IMG/VR virus record: IMGVR_UViG_3300026488_000246
Span: 19,463 to 83,462 of that record
Origin: a virus
DNA length: 64,000 nucleotides
Strand: one strand, 5' to 3'
In this document: one piece after another, positions 22,399 to 32,566 of the stretch
How the letters are laid out: each line of letters starts with the position of its first letter
How positions within the stretch are numbered: the stretch's first letter is position 1
Position numbers and translations under genes: made by a program
The notes under the pieces: generated by a model
Told to the model about the DNA's origin: nothing
Seen by the model: the letters and a program-made list of their open reading frames with translations, nothing else
Databases searched by the model: none

Positions 22399-24711
22399 TT
22401 GATTTCAAGAGATCAAATACTACAAACATTGCTAAATGAATTCAAATCAAAGTTTGGATTTCAGATTGACTTTGATAATCCCAACCTTGAAACTTGGTTG
22501 GTTCAGACATTAAGCATTCTTGATGAAAATCAACTTATGTACCTTTCATTGCTTATGAATGAATCCTTTTTATCGACAGCTGTATTACCGAGCACAATCA
22601 AGAAATTTGCAATAGATTATGGTTACAGATACAAGACAGTTCAACCAGCTACAGGTTATGTGGACTTGTATATAGCTTACAATAATTCAACTAACATTGA
22701 TGCTATAATCGATTATGATACAGAATTTCAAACAGATGATGGAATTACTTATATTCCACAATACAAAGTTTACATTACATATTCAAAACATACAAACATA
22801 GCCAATATAATAGCTTATGATGTTGCTGGTAATAAGTTTGTGCTTCCTTATACTTATGAAGTCATAAGCAAAGATGACACATACTATAACGTTATACATT
22901 TCCAACTTCCAGTAATACAAGCAAAAAGAGAAATCTTATCTTTCATCGTAAGTCCCTCTGATGTAGTAAACTACAAGTTTCCAACCTATACAATTCCATT
23001 TCCAACAGAAGGGCAATTAAGTAATCTTAATGTTTATGTTTCTGGAGTTCCTGCAGAAAGAAAATCCTTCTTATTTGAATTGGACCCGGACAAATATTCC
23101 TTTGTGCTTCTTGAAGCTGCAGATGGATATCAACTCATTTTTGGTAATGGTTTGATTGGAAAAAACCCAAATCCTGGGGATACGATTACAGTTGAATTAC
23201 TTACTTCTCTTGGTTCTAAAGGAAATGTTTATGCAAACACATTAAGCCTTACACAATCCATAATAAACAAAGCTACTGGGAATCCATTAAACATTATAGT
23301 ACATCATCCAGATATCCTTAATGGACAAGATGCAGAGAACCCAAATGATATAAGGCTTAATACAATCAAACAGCTTCATAAGAATGACAGATTGGTTACT
23401 CATAAAGATTTTGAATTCTTAGCAAAGGATAAGCTTCCTTTTCAAGATGTAAAAACTATATTCACAGTTTCTGATTTATTTGTGAATGAAATATGCATGT
23501 TTGGATTCTTCACATATAAAGGTAAACTTGTTAAAAGTTTAACAGGTAAGCTTACAACTGAGAGTGTTAAAGTCAAACAGTTTACACCTGTTTATCAAAA
23601 CAACCTTGAAAGTGTTGATTTATCAGAAACTAAAGAGAATGAAGATGCACTAGAGTTTGTAGTACCATTTGAAATAGATATCAATACAGACACTATGGTA
23701 GGTATTGTTTACTATTATCCACATATGTCAAACATAAACTTCAAAGTTGTCCAGGAAAGTTATTACTCTGTAGATCATCAATCATATGCAAAACTAAACC
23801 AAGCTTTATTTGTATATGACAAAAAGGATAGACAACCAAAACTGAGACTTAACTATCTCTTAAACGTTAACGAATTTATGAGCCCTGAGGATAACATTCA
23901 ACTTGAAGTAAATCTTACACAATCAGGTAAGACTTATAATCTTTCGTATAACAAAGCTTCATTTGATACAGTTAGCAACATATTAACAATTGATGTCGAT
24001 TTACCTGACACTCTAACAGAAGATTTCATTACAGGTACAATTGCCCTTAAGTATAAGTATGCAACGCAAACAGAATATGAAATGATAAACTATGTAGAAT
24101 TGTCACCATTCTATGCAAAATACAACATTTCAGCTTATACACCAATCAAAGTGAAATTTGAAGATAAGAAATACATAGTTTATGGTGTTCCTGCTATAGA
24201 ATACATTGAGGATATTATCGAGCATCTTAATCAACTTTACATATCAGGAGTATCTTACATAGAAGAAAGAAAAATGTTAACCAATAAAGTTGCAATAGCT
24301 TTTGGCAAAACCGTTGGATTGCTTATGAATAGCAATCTATCAAGATCTCCTCTCAATTCTGCAAAACCTGGACAATTTGAGATTCCTGTTAAGTTGCATA
24401 TCAAAGCATATGTGCATACAATGGAAACATCTAGTGCTATACAACAGAGAATCAAGAAACTTGTAATGTCATTCATACAACCAAGTTTTGATATAGATAT
24501 CATCAGAAGTACAATTGTTAAGATGCTCTATGATAATCTTGATTATCTAAAGGATGTGGAAGTTTACATTGTAGACAAGAATGGAAATCTTACAGAAGAA
24601 GATATAAGCATTCATATAGATTCTTACGATATTCCAAAAGATCAGGTTCTAACTTTTGTACCAGAAATTATTGGTCTACAAGAACCAGAAGTTGAAGTTA
24701 TCTATGTTTAA
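22399..24711 (+). CDS. Baseplate wedge protein, gp6/baseplate-J-like
   Basis: This 770-aa protein has the J/gp6 layout: an N-terminal helical part (NLETWLVQTLSILDENQLMY), then YKTVQPATGYVDLY, and the hallmark FGNGLIGKNPNPGDTITVEL followed by LGSKGNV. These proteins form the wedge ring of the baseplate. It starts at an unusual TTG at 22399, 10 bases after TGGAGG, and a dedicated 49-nt element lies immediately upstream. Confidence 0.75.
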   Translation: MISRDQILQTLLNEFKSKFGFQIDFDNPNLETWLVQTLSILDENQLMYLSLLMNESFLSTAVLPSTIKKFAIDYGYRYKTVQPATGYVDLYIAYNNSTNIDAIIDYDTEFQTDDGITYIPQYKVYITYSKHTNIANIIAYDVAGNKFVLPYTYEVISKDDTYYNVIHFQLPVIQAKREILSFIVSPSDVVNYKFPTYTIPFPTEGQLSNLNVYVSGVPAERKSFLFELDPDKYSFVLLEAADGYQLIFGNGLIGKNPNPGDTITVELLTSLGSKGNVYANTLSLTQSIINKATGNPLNIIVHHPDILNGQDAENPNDIRLNTIKQLHKNDRLVTHKDFEFLAKDKLPFQDVKTIFTVSDLFVNEICMFGFFTYKGKLVKSLTGKLTTESVKVKQFTPVYQNNLESVDLSETKENEDALEFVVPFEIDINTDTMVGIVYYYPHMSNINFKVVQESYYSVDHQSYAKLNQALFVYDKKDRQPKLRLNYLLNVNEFMSPEDNIQLEVNLTQSGKTYNLSYNKASFDTVSNILTIDVDLPDTLTEDFITGTIALKYKYATQTEYEMINYVELSPFYAKYNISAYTPIKVKFEDKKYIVYGVPAIEYIEDIIEHLNQLYISGVSYIEERKMLTNKVAIAFGKTVGLLMNSNLSRSPLNSAKPGQFEIPVKLHIKAYVHTMETSSAIQQRIKKLVMSFIQPSFDIDIIRSTIVKMLYDNLDYLKDVEVYIVDKNGNLTEEDISIHIDSYDIPKDQVLTFVPEIIGLQEPEVEVIYV

Positions 24712-24722
24712 GGAGATATGAG

Positions 24723-26837
24723 ATGAAAGAAAGACTTTCATTTAGATTCATAAGCAATGTTTATGTATCAAATCCAACCAACTTCAAGGATAGATTTTTC
24801 TTCACGTTTAATGAAGAAAAACACAAAACATACTTAGAGTTATACAGACAACAAATAGTATCAGAAACTATGAAAACATTGATGACAAACTTCAATCAGA
24901 AGGTGCCTGCTTTATTGGCACCTTCTGTAGTTTACCTTCGTGAATTCGAATATCAGTTTACAGAAATGTTTTGGAGAAATGTACTAGAGAAAGATCTTCT
25001 ATTGCATAATGTAACTATATCATGTGGTGGTTGTATTGATTGTATCATTGACCAACTTTTTACGAATGTATGGAATCAGCAAACATTAGAGACTATAGGA
25101 TCTCTTGTTAATGAGTGTGTTTCTAATGGTTCTCCATTAGATCGTGATAAGGCTGGACTGTTTGCAATAATGTACAATATGGGATACAGACCAATAGATT
25201 TTGCAGTCACAAACTTCCATGACTATCAAGCAAGTTGGATTTCTTTATCATCTTATGTAGCAAATGCAGTATTCTATAGTTTGCTTGTATTTCTAGATTC
25301 ATACATCACATTAGATAAGCTTAACTTACAAGTTCCTGATGCTTGGTATGATATTATCAAGAAAATGATTGCTTCAAAATTTGAAAGCAACATATATGAT
25401 GAGGATTCGTTAAAGAAGTTTCTTATAGCTAAAAAGATTGTTGCAAGTATACAACCTTACATCCGTTACCTGTTTGATGTCTTGAATCCTGATGATTCAT
25501 GGGAATACTCATATTTTGCAAAAATAGCTTTGCATAAGACTTTGATTGACTTAGTAAATCAAGTAGTTAACTCCTCTGATATAAAATCTGCTATTGAGTC
25601 GTTTGATTTTAATACTTCATTCACAAATCATTATGCTAAGATTAAGGATGAAGTAGAATGGCAACTCAAGAGATTTGATAAGACGAAAATACAAGATTAC
25701 TTCAATCAAGTTATCAATGAATCTACAGAAGATAAACATATTCATCCTGCATTATACCCTGTTTTTCAAGTAATCTGTGAAGGACAAGATATTCATTCTA
25801 AAGATGATTTTAGCTATAGTTACAATAGTTTAAGAGCTATACAAGAACTTTCTAACTTTGATAATGTTAACATCGATGACTATGTATTAGATAGTATTAC
25901 ACATAGCTATGATACGCCAAACAAAGATGCATGGTTGTCATTCATAAGAAACGATTTGTTGAATTATGTCAACAACCAGTTATCCAAGGATATTGAAAAA
26001 CATCAAGCTGAAGATTGGTTCTTTGAAATCTATAATAACGTATACAAGATAGTTGTAGATACACTTGCAACAAGTTTTACAATTCTTACTCAACCACTAA
26101 TATCTGAATTAAGAAACAAATATAATCTATCAGCTATTGAAGAATTAGAGCAAACGATTAACAGTGCAGTTTACGTTGTTTTATACCAACATGCACAATC
26201 AAGCATTCCTAAAATCACTCAAGCATTTCTTAAGGCAAGAGAAGGTGTTGACATATCTCATGAATTAGATAATCTTGCAAATGGTGATAGCCTTCATTTA
26301 ACAAAAATACTCCAAGAAACATTCTCAAAAGCTATTGATGGATATAGACGTTACATTGACCTCAATGAACCAAAATATGAAATTAAGCAATCTATAGCGA
26401 ATGTGCTCTATAACTTTGCAGGAAATACTCAATTGTTATTCGATACTCTTGCTGGTAATCTAGATTTTCTTCAAAGGTTTGATCATTATTATGGCCAATT
26501 TGAAAATGCATTTTTCAATAAGCTTAAGTATGATCTGAAAAAGTTTTATCATCAGTTAGAGCATGCATATATAGGTCATTTCTACCTTAAGCTTGTTGAA
26601 CTAGATTCAATATCGTATGTAATGTTTCCTGTAATTGATCTGTACAAAGAATACAAACTGATGGAATACATACTTATAGGTACAATTAATCTTGATACTT
26701 TAAGATATCACGCTATCAATACAACAGAATTTCCAATACATCTTAAGACAAATTACATAATGCATAATAAGCTTAATGAAGATATGTTGCATAAAGAAGA
26801 CTATAGAAGAATGATGTTGTCAATGATTCACACCTAG
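24723..26837 (+). CDS. Large virion structural protein (probable baseplate)
   Basis: This is a 704-aa, mostly helical protein that I cannot assign. It follows the gp6/J-like gene by 11 bases, the position where a gp7-like wedge partner would be expected, but that is only positional inference. A small Cys motif (CGGCIDC, near residue 100) could bind metal. A strong hairpin lies inside the gene at 24897-24927. Confidence 0.6.
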   Translation: MKERLSFRFISNVYVSNPTNFKDRFFFTFNEEKHKTYLELYRQQIVSETMKTLMTNFNQKVPALLAPSVVYLREFEYQFTEMFWRNVLEKDLLLHNVTISCGGCIDCIIDQLFTNVWNQQTLETIGSLVNECVSNGSPLDRDKAGLFAIMYNMGYRPIDFAVTNFHDYQASWISLSSYVANAVFYSLLVFLDSYITLDKLNLQVPDAWYDIIKKMIASKFESNIYDEDSLKKFLIAKKIVASIQPYIRYLFDVLNPDDSWEYSYFAKIALHKTLIDLVNQVVNSSDIKSAIESFDFNTSFTNHYAKIKDEVEWQLKRFDKTKIQDYFNQVINESTEDKHIHPALYPVFQVICEGQDIHSKDDFSYSYNSLRAIQELSNFDNVNIDDYVLDSITHSYDTPNKDAWLSFIRNDLLNYVNNQLSKDIEKHQAEDWFFEIYNNVYKIVVDTLATSFTILTQPLISELRNKYNLSAIEELEQTINSAVYVVLYQHAQSSIPKITQAFLKAREGVDISHELDNLANGDSLHLTKILQETFSKAIDGYRRYIDLNEPKYEIKQSIANVLYNFAGNTQLLFDTLAGNLDFLQRFDHYYGQFENAFFNKLKYDLKKFYHQLEHAYIGHFYLKLVELDSISYVMFPVIDLYKEYKLMEYILIGTINLDTLRYHAINTTEFPIHLKTNYIMHNKLNEDMLHKEDYRRMMLSMIHT
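24897..24927 (+). other. Intragenic hairpin in a structural gene
   Basis: The 11-bp perfect stem CAGAAGGTGCC/GGCACCTTCTG with a 9-nt loop lies 174 nt into the coding sequence. Confidence 0.8.
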
Positions 26838-26848
26838 TTCAATTGGTA

Positions 26849-26897
26849 ACCTAACCTTATAACCATATACAACTTTATTACATTTAGAAACGCTTCC
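26849..26897 (+). promoter_or_regulatory. 49-nt repeated upstream element, copy 4 (class I, variant)
   Basis: It has the same length and frame as the other copies but carries CATTTAGAAACGCTTCC in place of CAAAATGAAACGCTTCC. GAGGA and the next ATG follow within 14 bases. Confidence 0.75.
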
Positions 26898-26910
26898 GAG
26901 GATTTTCACT

Positions 26911-27393
26911 ATGAAGTATTTTGTACAGAGCTTGATACATCCTTATGCATACCTTAATAATCTGGAAATTGAATTATTCAAAGGTTTGAATCTAGACTAT
27001 GATACCAAACAACAAGCTTTAAACTTTCTAGTGTTGAATGTCTGGTTCGATAATTTTGAAAAACAGATTGTTGACTTAGGTTTAGCATATTATACAGTTA
27101 AACAATATTTTGAAAACAATGATGATTTTATCATTGTTGTTGATCCAGAATTTACACTTAGAGAAGAAGCTTTAGCGCACATAACAAGATTCTTTCCATC
27201 TCTAGAACTCAAGATACCATTTTATACGAAATCACCTCCCAAAGATCGAATAATTCAATCATTTGAAGATTTCAAAGATGGTTCAAAGATACTCAATACA
27301 GCTTTGTATCTAACCTTGAAGTACTGCAAACCTAACCTACAAACAATAGCATATAATTTCGAGCAAGTTAAACAAGTAGGGAGAGTGCTATAA
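26911..27393 (+). CDS. Unknown tail-module protein
   Basis: This is a 160-aa protein of unknown family, first in a unit headed by a 49-nt element. It is mostly helical and acidic/aromatic. A TAATG overlap couples it to the next gene. Confidence 0.6.
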   Translation: MKYFVQSLIHPYAYLNNLEIELFKGLNLDYDTKQQALNFLVLNVWFDNFEKQIVDLGLAYYTVKQYFENNDDFIIVVDPEFTLREEALAHITRFFPSLELKIPFYTKSPPKDRIIQSFEDFKDGSKILNTALYLTLKYCKPNLQTIAYNFEQVKQVGRVL

Positions 27394-27746
27394 TGTTTGA
27401 CTATGTAGAAGCTGTTAAGCAAACTTACAACAACTTTCTTACTAAACAACAGGATTATATGGCTATCACATTGATTAACGATACAACCATTGATACATAT
27501 ATGACATCAATCAATAACCTGTATCTACTGAAGTTTGATCCTCAGTATCAACTAAGGACTATTGAATTCATTCCTCCTGATTTCCCTGAGGAGATTTCTG
27601 TATTTCAAGGAAACCTTTTAGCTCTGTTTGATAAGCAAGAAGATATTCCATATGTTAAACGATTCCTTGTTGAGTTAGACAATATGAGTAGATTATATCC
27701 AGCATTACAATCGTTGTTTAACATTGCTTTATTTAGGAAGGAGTAA
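27393..27746 (+). CDS. Unknown small tail-module protein
   Basis: This is a 117-aa protein of unknown function, overlapping the upstream stop (TAATG) and followed after 6 bases by a tube-associated gene. No motif was recognised. Confidence 0.6.
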   Translation: MFDYVEAVKQTYNNFLTKQQDYMAITLINDTTIDTYMTSINNLYLLKFDPQYQLRTIEFIPPDFPEEISVFQGNLLALFDKQEDIPYVKRFLVELDNMSRLYPALQSLFNIALFRKE

Positions 27747-27752
27747 GAAGTT

Positions 27753-29090
27753 ATGGAACTGATAAAATCTGTGAAAAGTTTTCTGAGAAACTCTCCTTAT
27801 GTTGCTAAAGGAAAAGAGATATTACACAGGACAACCAAGAGTGTTTTAGCTCCTATAATGAGAACGACAACATACAAATACTTCAAGAAGATATTAACGG
27901 GTTCATTACCAAACTTTCCACCTTCTTTTATTCCAGGAGCTTCTATTCCACCTACAGTTTGGAATTCACAAGTAAGAAAGATACTTAAACCTGTTGGTGG
28001 GATTTTAAGAAGGCCTACGTTTCAAATCTATAATCCACCTCAAGCAGCTATTGTGGGTGATCTAGTTTTTGGTGTACCACCTGAATATCTATATCCAACA
28101 ACATTAGCAGGAAAAGAATACATAGACAATCCAGAAGAGCTATTCAGATTCTTTATTATTAAAGATGTTGGTCAGATTCAGCTACCAGAAGAATTGAAAG
28201 GTGGTAAATCATTCTGGCAATTTGAATTTGAATCAAAATGGGATGATTTTGCAGAATTAGTAAACTTTATACTTGCAAGTGGTCAAGTATATGATAGAGT
28301 ATACCAGCTTGGTGATAAGAAACCAATCAAATTTGCTATTGATAACAATGAATTCCAATTTAGTTTTAGCAATAGCTATACAGACACATTTCTTGAAAGA
28401 ATGAATAATGTGTTATCTCAACCAGCAAGACAAATAGCCTATATGTATGGTGGTACATTACAATCGGCTATTAAGCAATTTGGTGATTGGGTGAAACAAC
28501 TAGGTAATAGCTCTGTACTATTAGCTCCTTTAACTGGAATGTGGAATGCTGCAGAAAAAATTGCTAGTTCAATGTCAAATGCAAACGTCCCAGAAGGTGT
28601 AAGACAATTCTTCACAGCGTTGAATACAGGTTCTAGAATTGTCTTTCCTAAAATTTGGCAAGGTTCAAACTTTAGTAATCAATTTACAATAAGGACAACA
28701 TTGTTTGCTTTATCTGATGATCAAGATGAGATAAGCAAAAGAATTCTTGTACCATTAGCAATAATTCTTGTATTATCAACACCTTTAGAACCTGAAAAAG
28801 ATGGTAGTGGTGGATACTTTTATAGGTTTCCGTTTGTAATCAGATGTGAAATCGAAGGTGTTAGAGAAATAGAAGCTGCTGTAATTACTAACTTAAGAAT
28901 TGGTTTAGGAGGAGAAAGATCATTTTATGATGTTGAAAAACGATATTTAGCAGTAGATGTTGAATTCGAAGTGATGGACGTATATGATACAATGATTACG
29001 ACAAGAACTGGACAACATCCTTCTATTGTACCTACAACATCTAAATGGTTCCAATATTTATCAAACTTCATTAGAGGAACAAAAACTTAA
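27753..29090 (+). CDS. Baseplate tube-initiator-like protein (gp48/gp54 type)
   Basis: This 445-aa protein has an N-terminal basic region followed by a tube-like C-terminal domain, with FTIRTTLFALSDDQDEISKR, a LAIILVLSTPLEP segment, YFYRFPFVIRCEIEGVREIE and a final YLAVDVEFEVMDVYDTMITT. A role in capping the hub and starting tube growth is inferred. The start has a GAAGGAG-type site. Confidence 0.55.
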   Translation: MELIKSVKSFLRNSPYVAKGKEILHRTTKSVLAPIMRTTTYKYFKKILTGSLPNFPPSFIPGASIPPTVWNSQVRKILKPVGGILRRPTFQIYNPPQAAIVGDLVFGVPPEYLYPTTLAGKEYIDNPEELFRFFIIKDVGQIQLPEELKGGKSFWQFEFESKWDDFAELVNFILASGQVYDRVYQLGDKKPIKFAIDNNEFQFSFSNSYTDTFLERMNNVLSQPARQIAYMYGGTLQSAIKQFGDWVKQLGNSSVLLAPLTGMWNAAEKIASSMSNANVPEGVRQFFTALNTGSRIVFPKIWQGSNFSNQFTIRTTLFALSDDQDEISKRILVPLAIILVLSTPLEPEKDGSGGYFYRFPFVIRCEIEGVREIEAAVITNLRIGLGGERSFYDVEKRYLAVDVEFEVMDVYDTMITTRTGQHPSIVPTTSKWFQYLSNFIRGTKT

Positions 29091-29142
29091 GTTTGGTTCT
29101 TTTAATCCTTACATACCAATAATGGTATAAGGGAGGTAGACT

Positions 29143-30273
29143 ATGGCTGATGTACAATTCCACTATGTTGATGGTCCAATGATTTTTGTAACAACACCTT
29201 TATATCAGCTTGAAAAGAATCCAAGACAAACTTGGATGGGATTACAACACACTTTAAGAATCTGTTATTGGAATGATATTGAAGATTACGAATTACTATT
29301 ACATTTCATTGTGACAGATCAAATCGATATTAGATCAAGAAGAGATTCATTTAGATCTGAATTCAAGTTTCTTCTAAACTATGAAGAAGTTGTCACATTT
29401 GCAAGTGATATAAGGGAGGTTGTGCCTCAAATTATGCAACCTTTAAGCGCTGGACAAACCACTTCAGTATTCATGATACCTGTTAAGAATAGAAACTTTA
29501 AAATACAGGGTTTTATCGACCCTGCAGGACGAGTTAGAGTTGGTATAGAGCTTGAAAAGCCTCATGATAATCTAAAAGCAAGATTTTCAATGAGTCTTAA
29601 CAAATTCAGAGAATTTATAGCTGCTGTTAATGCTTGTGTTAATAACTGGCATAATACTCTAACTTTGTCCTATTATCAGTTTTCAAGATTAGGGAAAGGT
29701 ATTGTCCACATTGAGAAAACCTTATCACAAAGAATTGCTCAATTGGAATCTAAACTGGAATCTTTAACCACAAGCAATAACATCATAACAAACATAGATG
29801 TTAAAGCAACTGATTCATCGACAGTTAATACTCAAGAAATAACAACGGAAAATACCAAAGAACATGAAGAAATCTTTGAAATAGATGTATCACAACAAAT
29901 GATGAATATTAATACAGATAAAGTTAAAGAGAACGAGCAAAAAGTTATAGACAAAATTGATGAAATATTTAGCAATAAGATTCAGAAGAAACTACAAGAA
30001 ACTAAACTACCTTTGAGTCTGATAGATCACATTTCACAACTTAAACCATATATACTTGAAACAGATAATCTTTTTGGATTTGTTGCATCTAATCAAGAAA
30101 AGCTTAAGGAAGTATTACTTAAGTGTGGTGTATCTGAAACCTACATTGACTCACAGAGTAAACTAATAGCTTTTATGTATTCTCTTCGTGATCTTCTAAA
30201 AGGAAAGGAACCAAAGAGTCCTCTTGAATTCTTCATTCAAGAATTACTTCATAACAAGGAGGTAAGTGCATAA
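29143..30273 (+). CDS. Unknown virion-module protein with coiled coil
   Basis: This is a 376-aa protein. The N-terminal half is mixed alpha/beta; residues about 190-215 form a coiled coil (IEKTLSQRIAQLESKLESL), followed by a Thr/Asn-rich linker and a helical C-terminal domain. GGGAGG precedes the ATG, and a TAATG overlap joins it to the next gene. No family was recognised. Confidence 0.6.
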   Translation: MADVQFHYVDGPMIFVTTPLYQLEKNPRQTWMGLQHTLRICYWNDIEDYELLLHFIVTDQIDIRSRRDSFRSEFKFLLNYEEVVTFASDIREVVPQIMQPLSAGQTTSVFMIPVKNRNFKIQGFIDPAGRVRVGIELEKPHDNLKARFSMSLNKFREFIAAVNACVNNWHNTLTLSYYQFSRLGKGIVHIEKTLSQRIAQLESKLESLTTSNNIITNIDVKATDSSTVNTQEITTENTKEHEEIFEIDVSQQMMNINTDKVKENEQKVIDKIDEIFSNKIQKKLQETKLPLSLIDHISQLKPYILETDNLFGFVASNQEKLKEVLLKCGVSETYIDSQSKLIAFMYSLRDLLKGKEPKSPLEFFIQELLHNKEVSA

Positions 30274-30791
30274 TGTCAAGAGTACAATCTCCAAACTTTA
30301 AGTATATTCCATCAAGATGCTATACATTGAAACTTAAACTATGGAATACTCCTACTAAAATTGTTGTATGTGCTAACAAAGTTGAACCAGAAATAGAATA
30401 TGTGATCATCAAGACAAAACATCCAGAAATTGATATGTTTCAGATACATGATGAAGAAACATTAAAAGCTTTCTATAAACTCTTTGGTATCAAGTATAAC
30501 AATTATCGTTCATCAAAACTTGATATAAGAATGCAATTTCTAGGACATATAACGAATCCCAAGAGTAAACTTGTCTTCAATGAATCTATCATATACAATT
30601 GCTATAAACCAAGTAAGAATGTTATAATCCGGAACAAAACAACTCATTATGGAATATGGAACGAAGAATATGAAACACTTTTCTTGATAATTGAAAGACA
30701 GATGTTTAAGGATAATAGAAAGGTAGCCAGAAGTATTGGATGTCTAATTTCAAAACGAGATACAATCGTAACTCTTTGGAATGTTATTTAG
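30273..30791 (+). CDS. Unknown protein in tail module
   Basis: This is a 172-aa basic protein with no recognised motif, translationally coupled to the previous gene. It is rich in beta-forming residues and Lys/Arg/Tyr. A structural role is possible from context only. Confidence 0.55.
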   Translation: MSRVQSPNFKYIPSRCYTLKLKLWNTPTKIVVCANKVEPEIEYVIIKTKHPEIDMFQIHDEETLKAFYKLFGIKYNNYRSSKLDIRMQFLGHITNPKSKLVFNESIIYNCYKPSKNVIIRNKTTHYGIWNEEYETLFLIIERQMFKDNRKVARSIGCLISKRDTIVTLWNVI

Positions 30792-30803
30792 AGGAGGCAA
30801 GTA

Positions 30804-31706
30804 ATGTATCTATTTGCTAATGAACTACCATCTCTGATAGTTATGGATATCTTAACGTCTATTGCTGTTAAAGTTAAAGATCACCTATATCATAAACCAA
30901 AACATGTGATACTTGGTCATTCAACAGCCGTACTTAGACAATGGCAACAAATGAAACTTTATGAGAATGACGAAGAGAGGGAGAGAGAACTTACGTCTCC
31001 CTCTCTTCCTATTCTTTCCATTGTACCTAACGATTTACAACCAGATCAAGCACCATTTGCATGGCATAGAGATTTAGCATCCATAAATAGAAGAATGGGA
31101 TTTTGCATTATTAGGACGGATGATTTCATGATTAAATACGTTCCTTATTTGTATACTATCAGGTTCAGCATGATATTCACAGGAAGAAGTTTCCCTGATG
31201 TAACTGATGCCAAGATAGCTGTAGAAGAATTATTCTCTACAAGGCAGATGAATGAGTATGAAATCACAAGCCTTATAGCTCTACCAGTTTCATCTATTGA
31301 AAGTGTTGTAGATCCATCTATATTAACTTCAATTCAGGCCTACATACCGAAATCAATGATTAAACTCATTGGAGAAGAAAGATACACTATTCCATTTCAA
31401 CTTAGGTATTTCTTAAGATGTATGGGGCAATCTGAGAATTCACAACTGTTTGGTGAGCAAGGTTTACCAAACTATTCTGTTAGTTTTGATTTTGAATTGA
31501 TAGTAAACCTTCCAACAAAAGTCTATATGGAGTATGCAGGAAAAATTTTGCAGATTGATTGTAAGTTACATACAAATACAGATTATGAAAGTGAATCTGA
31601 GAAAGAAGGACTAAGCAAGGATGATATTACTATAGTTGAACAAAAGGATTTAAAAGTAGATAGTGAAACAGGAAGTTTTATCATATATACGATACTATTC
31701 TGTTAG
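30804..31706 (+). CDS. Virion structural protein with a recombined C-terminus
   Basis: This is a 300-aa protein preceded by GAGGAGG. The final ~75 codons contain an 88-nt stretch repeated exactly just downstream, and its last residues (GSFIIYTILFC) end where the second copy begins. The downstream remnant encodes a related but different tail (GSFIIHTILKAEEQ). The present C-terminus is therefore probably a recent replacement. The central part (PYLYTIRFSMIFTGR; YTIPFQLRYFLRC) is beta-rich. An intragenic hairpin lies at 30972-31008. Confidence 0.65.
   Translation: MYLFANELPSLIVMDILTSIAVKVKDHLYHKPKHVILGHSTAVLRQWQQMKLYENDEERERELTSPSLPILSIVPNDLQPDQAPFAWHRDLASINRRMGFCIIRTDDFMIKYVPYLYTIRFSMIFTGRSFPDVTDAKIAVEELFSTRQMNEYEITSLIALPVSSIESVVDPSILTSIQAYIPKSMIKLIGEERYTIPFQLRYFLRCMGQSENSQLFGEQGLPNYSVSFDFELIVNLPTKVYMEYAGKILQIDCKLHTNTDYESESEKEGLSKDDITIVEQKDLKVDSETGSFIIYTILFC
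30972..31008 (+). other. Intragenic hairpin in a structural gene
   Basis: The 13-bp perfect stem GAAGAGAGGGAGA/TCTCCCTCTCTTC with an 11-nt loop begins 168 nt into the coding sequence. Confidence 0.8.
31471..31558 (+). repeat. 88-nt direct repeat, copy 1 (inside the gene)
   Basis: It is identical over 88 bases to 31694-31781 and encodes NYSVSFDFELIVNLPTKVY onward in the intact gene. Confidence 0.9.
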
Positions 31707-31891
31707 TTTTGATTTTGAATTGATAGTAAACCTTCCAACAAAAGTCTATATGGAGTATGCAGGAAAAATTTTGCAGATTGAAAGAAGACAATAAGGATGA
31801 TGCTGTCATAATTGAGCAAAGAGATCCAGAAATAGATGATAAAACTGGAAGCTTTATCATTCATACGATTCTTAAAGCGGAAGAACAATAA
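31694..31891 (+). pseudogene. Remnant 3' end of the 30804 gene (88-nt repeat copy 2 plus diverged tail)
   Basis: Bases 31694-31781 repeat 31471-31558 exactly; bases 31781-31891 are a diverged version of 31600-31690. The two parts are out of frame with each other, because about 45 bases present in the first copy are missing at the joint. No start codon or ribosome site is present. It is best read as the displaced old 3' end of the upstream gene. Confidence 0.8.
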
Positions 31892-31924
31892 TTAGCTAAT
31901 TTCATCAATGGAGGTTTAGAATCA

Positions 31925-32566
31925 ATGTCTTTAGAAGCTCTTACAGAACTGCTTGAATCTTCCAAACAGCAACTAGAAAGCGATGAAAAGGATCTAACAG
32001 TTAAAGATACTAAAACTGGTATATATCTTGCTTTAAGAAGGAAAAACTTCAATGATGAGAATGAAGAAAAGAGATTCTTCAAAGCTGCTGAAAGAATTAT
32101 CAGAGGTTCTTTAGAATACAGAGAGTGGGTATCTTTTGTAAAAGATACATTACAACTTGATGTTTGTGCATTCACAGGTGAAACAGATGAAGAAACTAAC
32201 GATATAGAGATACATCATCATCCGTTTACATTATATGATATAGTGCAAATGGTTACAGATACATATATCATGAATGATAAAGAATTCTGTTCTTTCGATA
32301 TAGCACAAGAAGTGTTAGATTTGCATTACAAACTTAAGGTTGGCTTTGTTCCCCTAATCAGATCACTGCATAAGAAATTTCACAATGGCTATCTTGATAT
32401 ACCTATTGAGCTTGTGCACGGAGATTACGAATATCTCAAGAAAACGTACTTTATCAGACCAGAAACTCTTGAGAAGGTTGAAAAATACGAGAAAATAAAG
32501 CTTGAGCATGTTGGTCTTTACAAATGGGCTAAAGATAGATACAACATTCAAGAAGGTGAGAAGTAA
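31925..32566 (+). CDS. HNH-like protein of unknown role
   Basis: This 213-aa protein contains CAFTGETDEETNDIEIHHHP and, about 50 residues later, RSLHKKFHNG, a spacing that recalls the beta-beta-alpha metal (HNH) fold with D/E-HHH...H...H. It could be a nuclease or a structural relative that kept only the fold. It lies between virion genes and is coupled to the next gene by TAATG. Confidence 0.5.
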   Translation: MSLEALTELLESSKQQLESDEKDLTVKDTKTGIYLALRRKNFNDENEEKRFFKAAERIIRGSLEYREWVSFVKDTLQLDVCAFTGETDEETNDIEIHHHPFTLYDIVQMVTDTYIMNDKEFCSFDIAQEVLDLHYKLKVGFVPLIRSLHKKFHNGYLDIPIELVHGDYEYLKKTYFIRPETLEKVEKYEKIKLEHVGLYKWAKDRYNIQEGEK

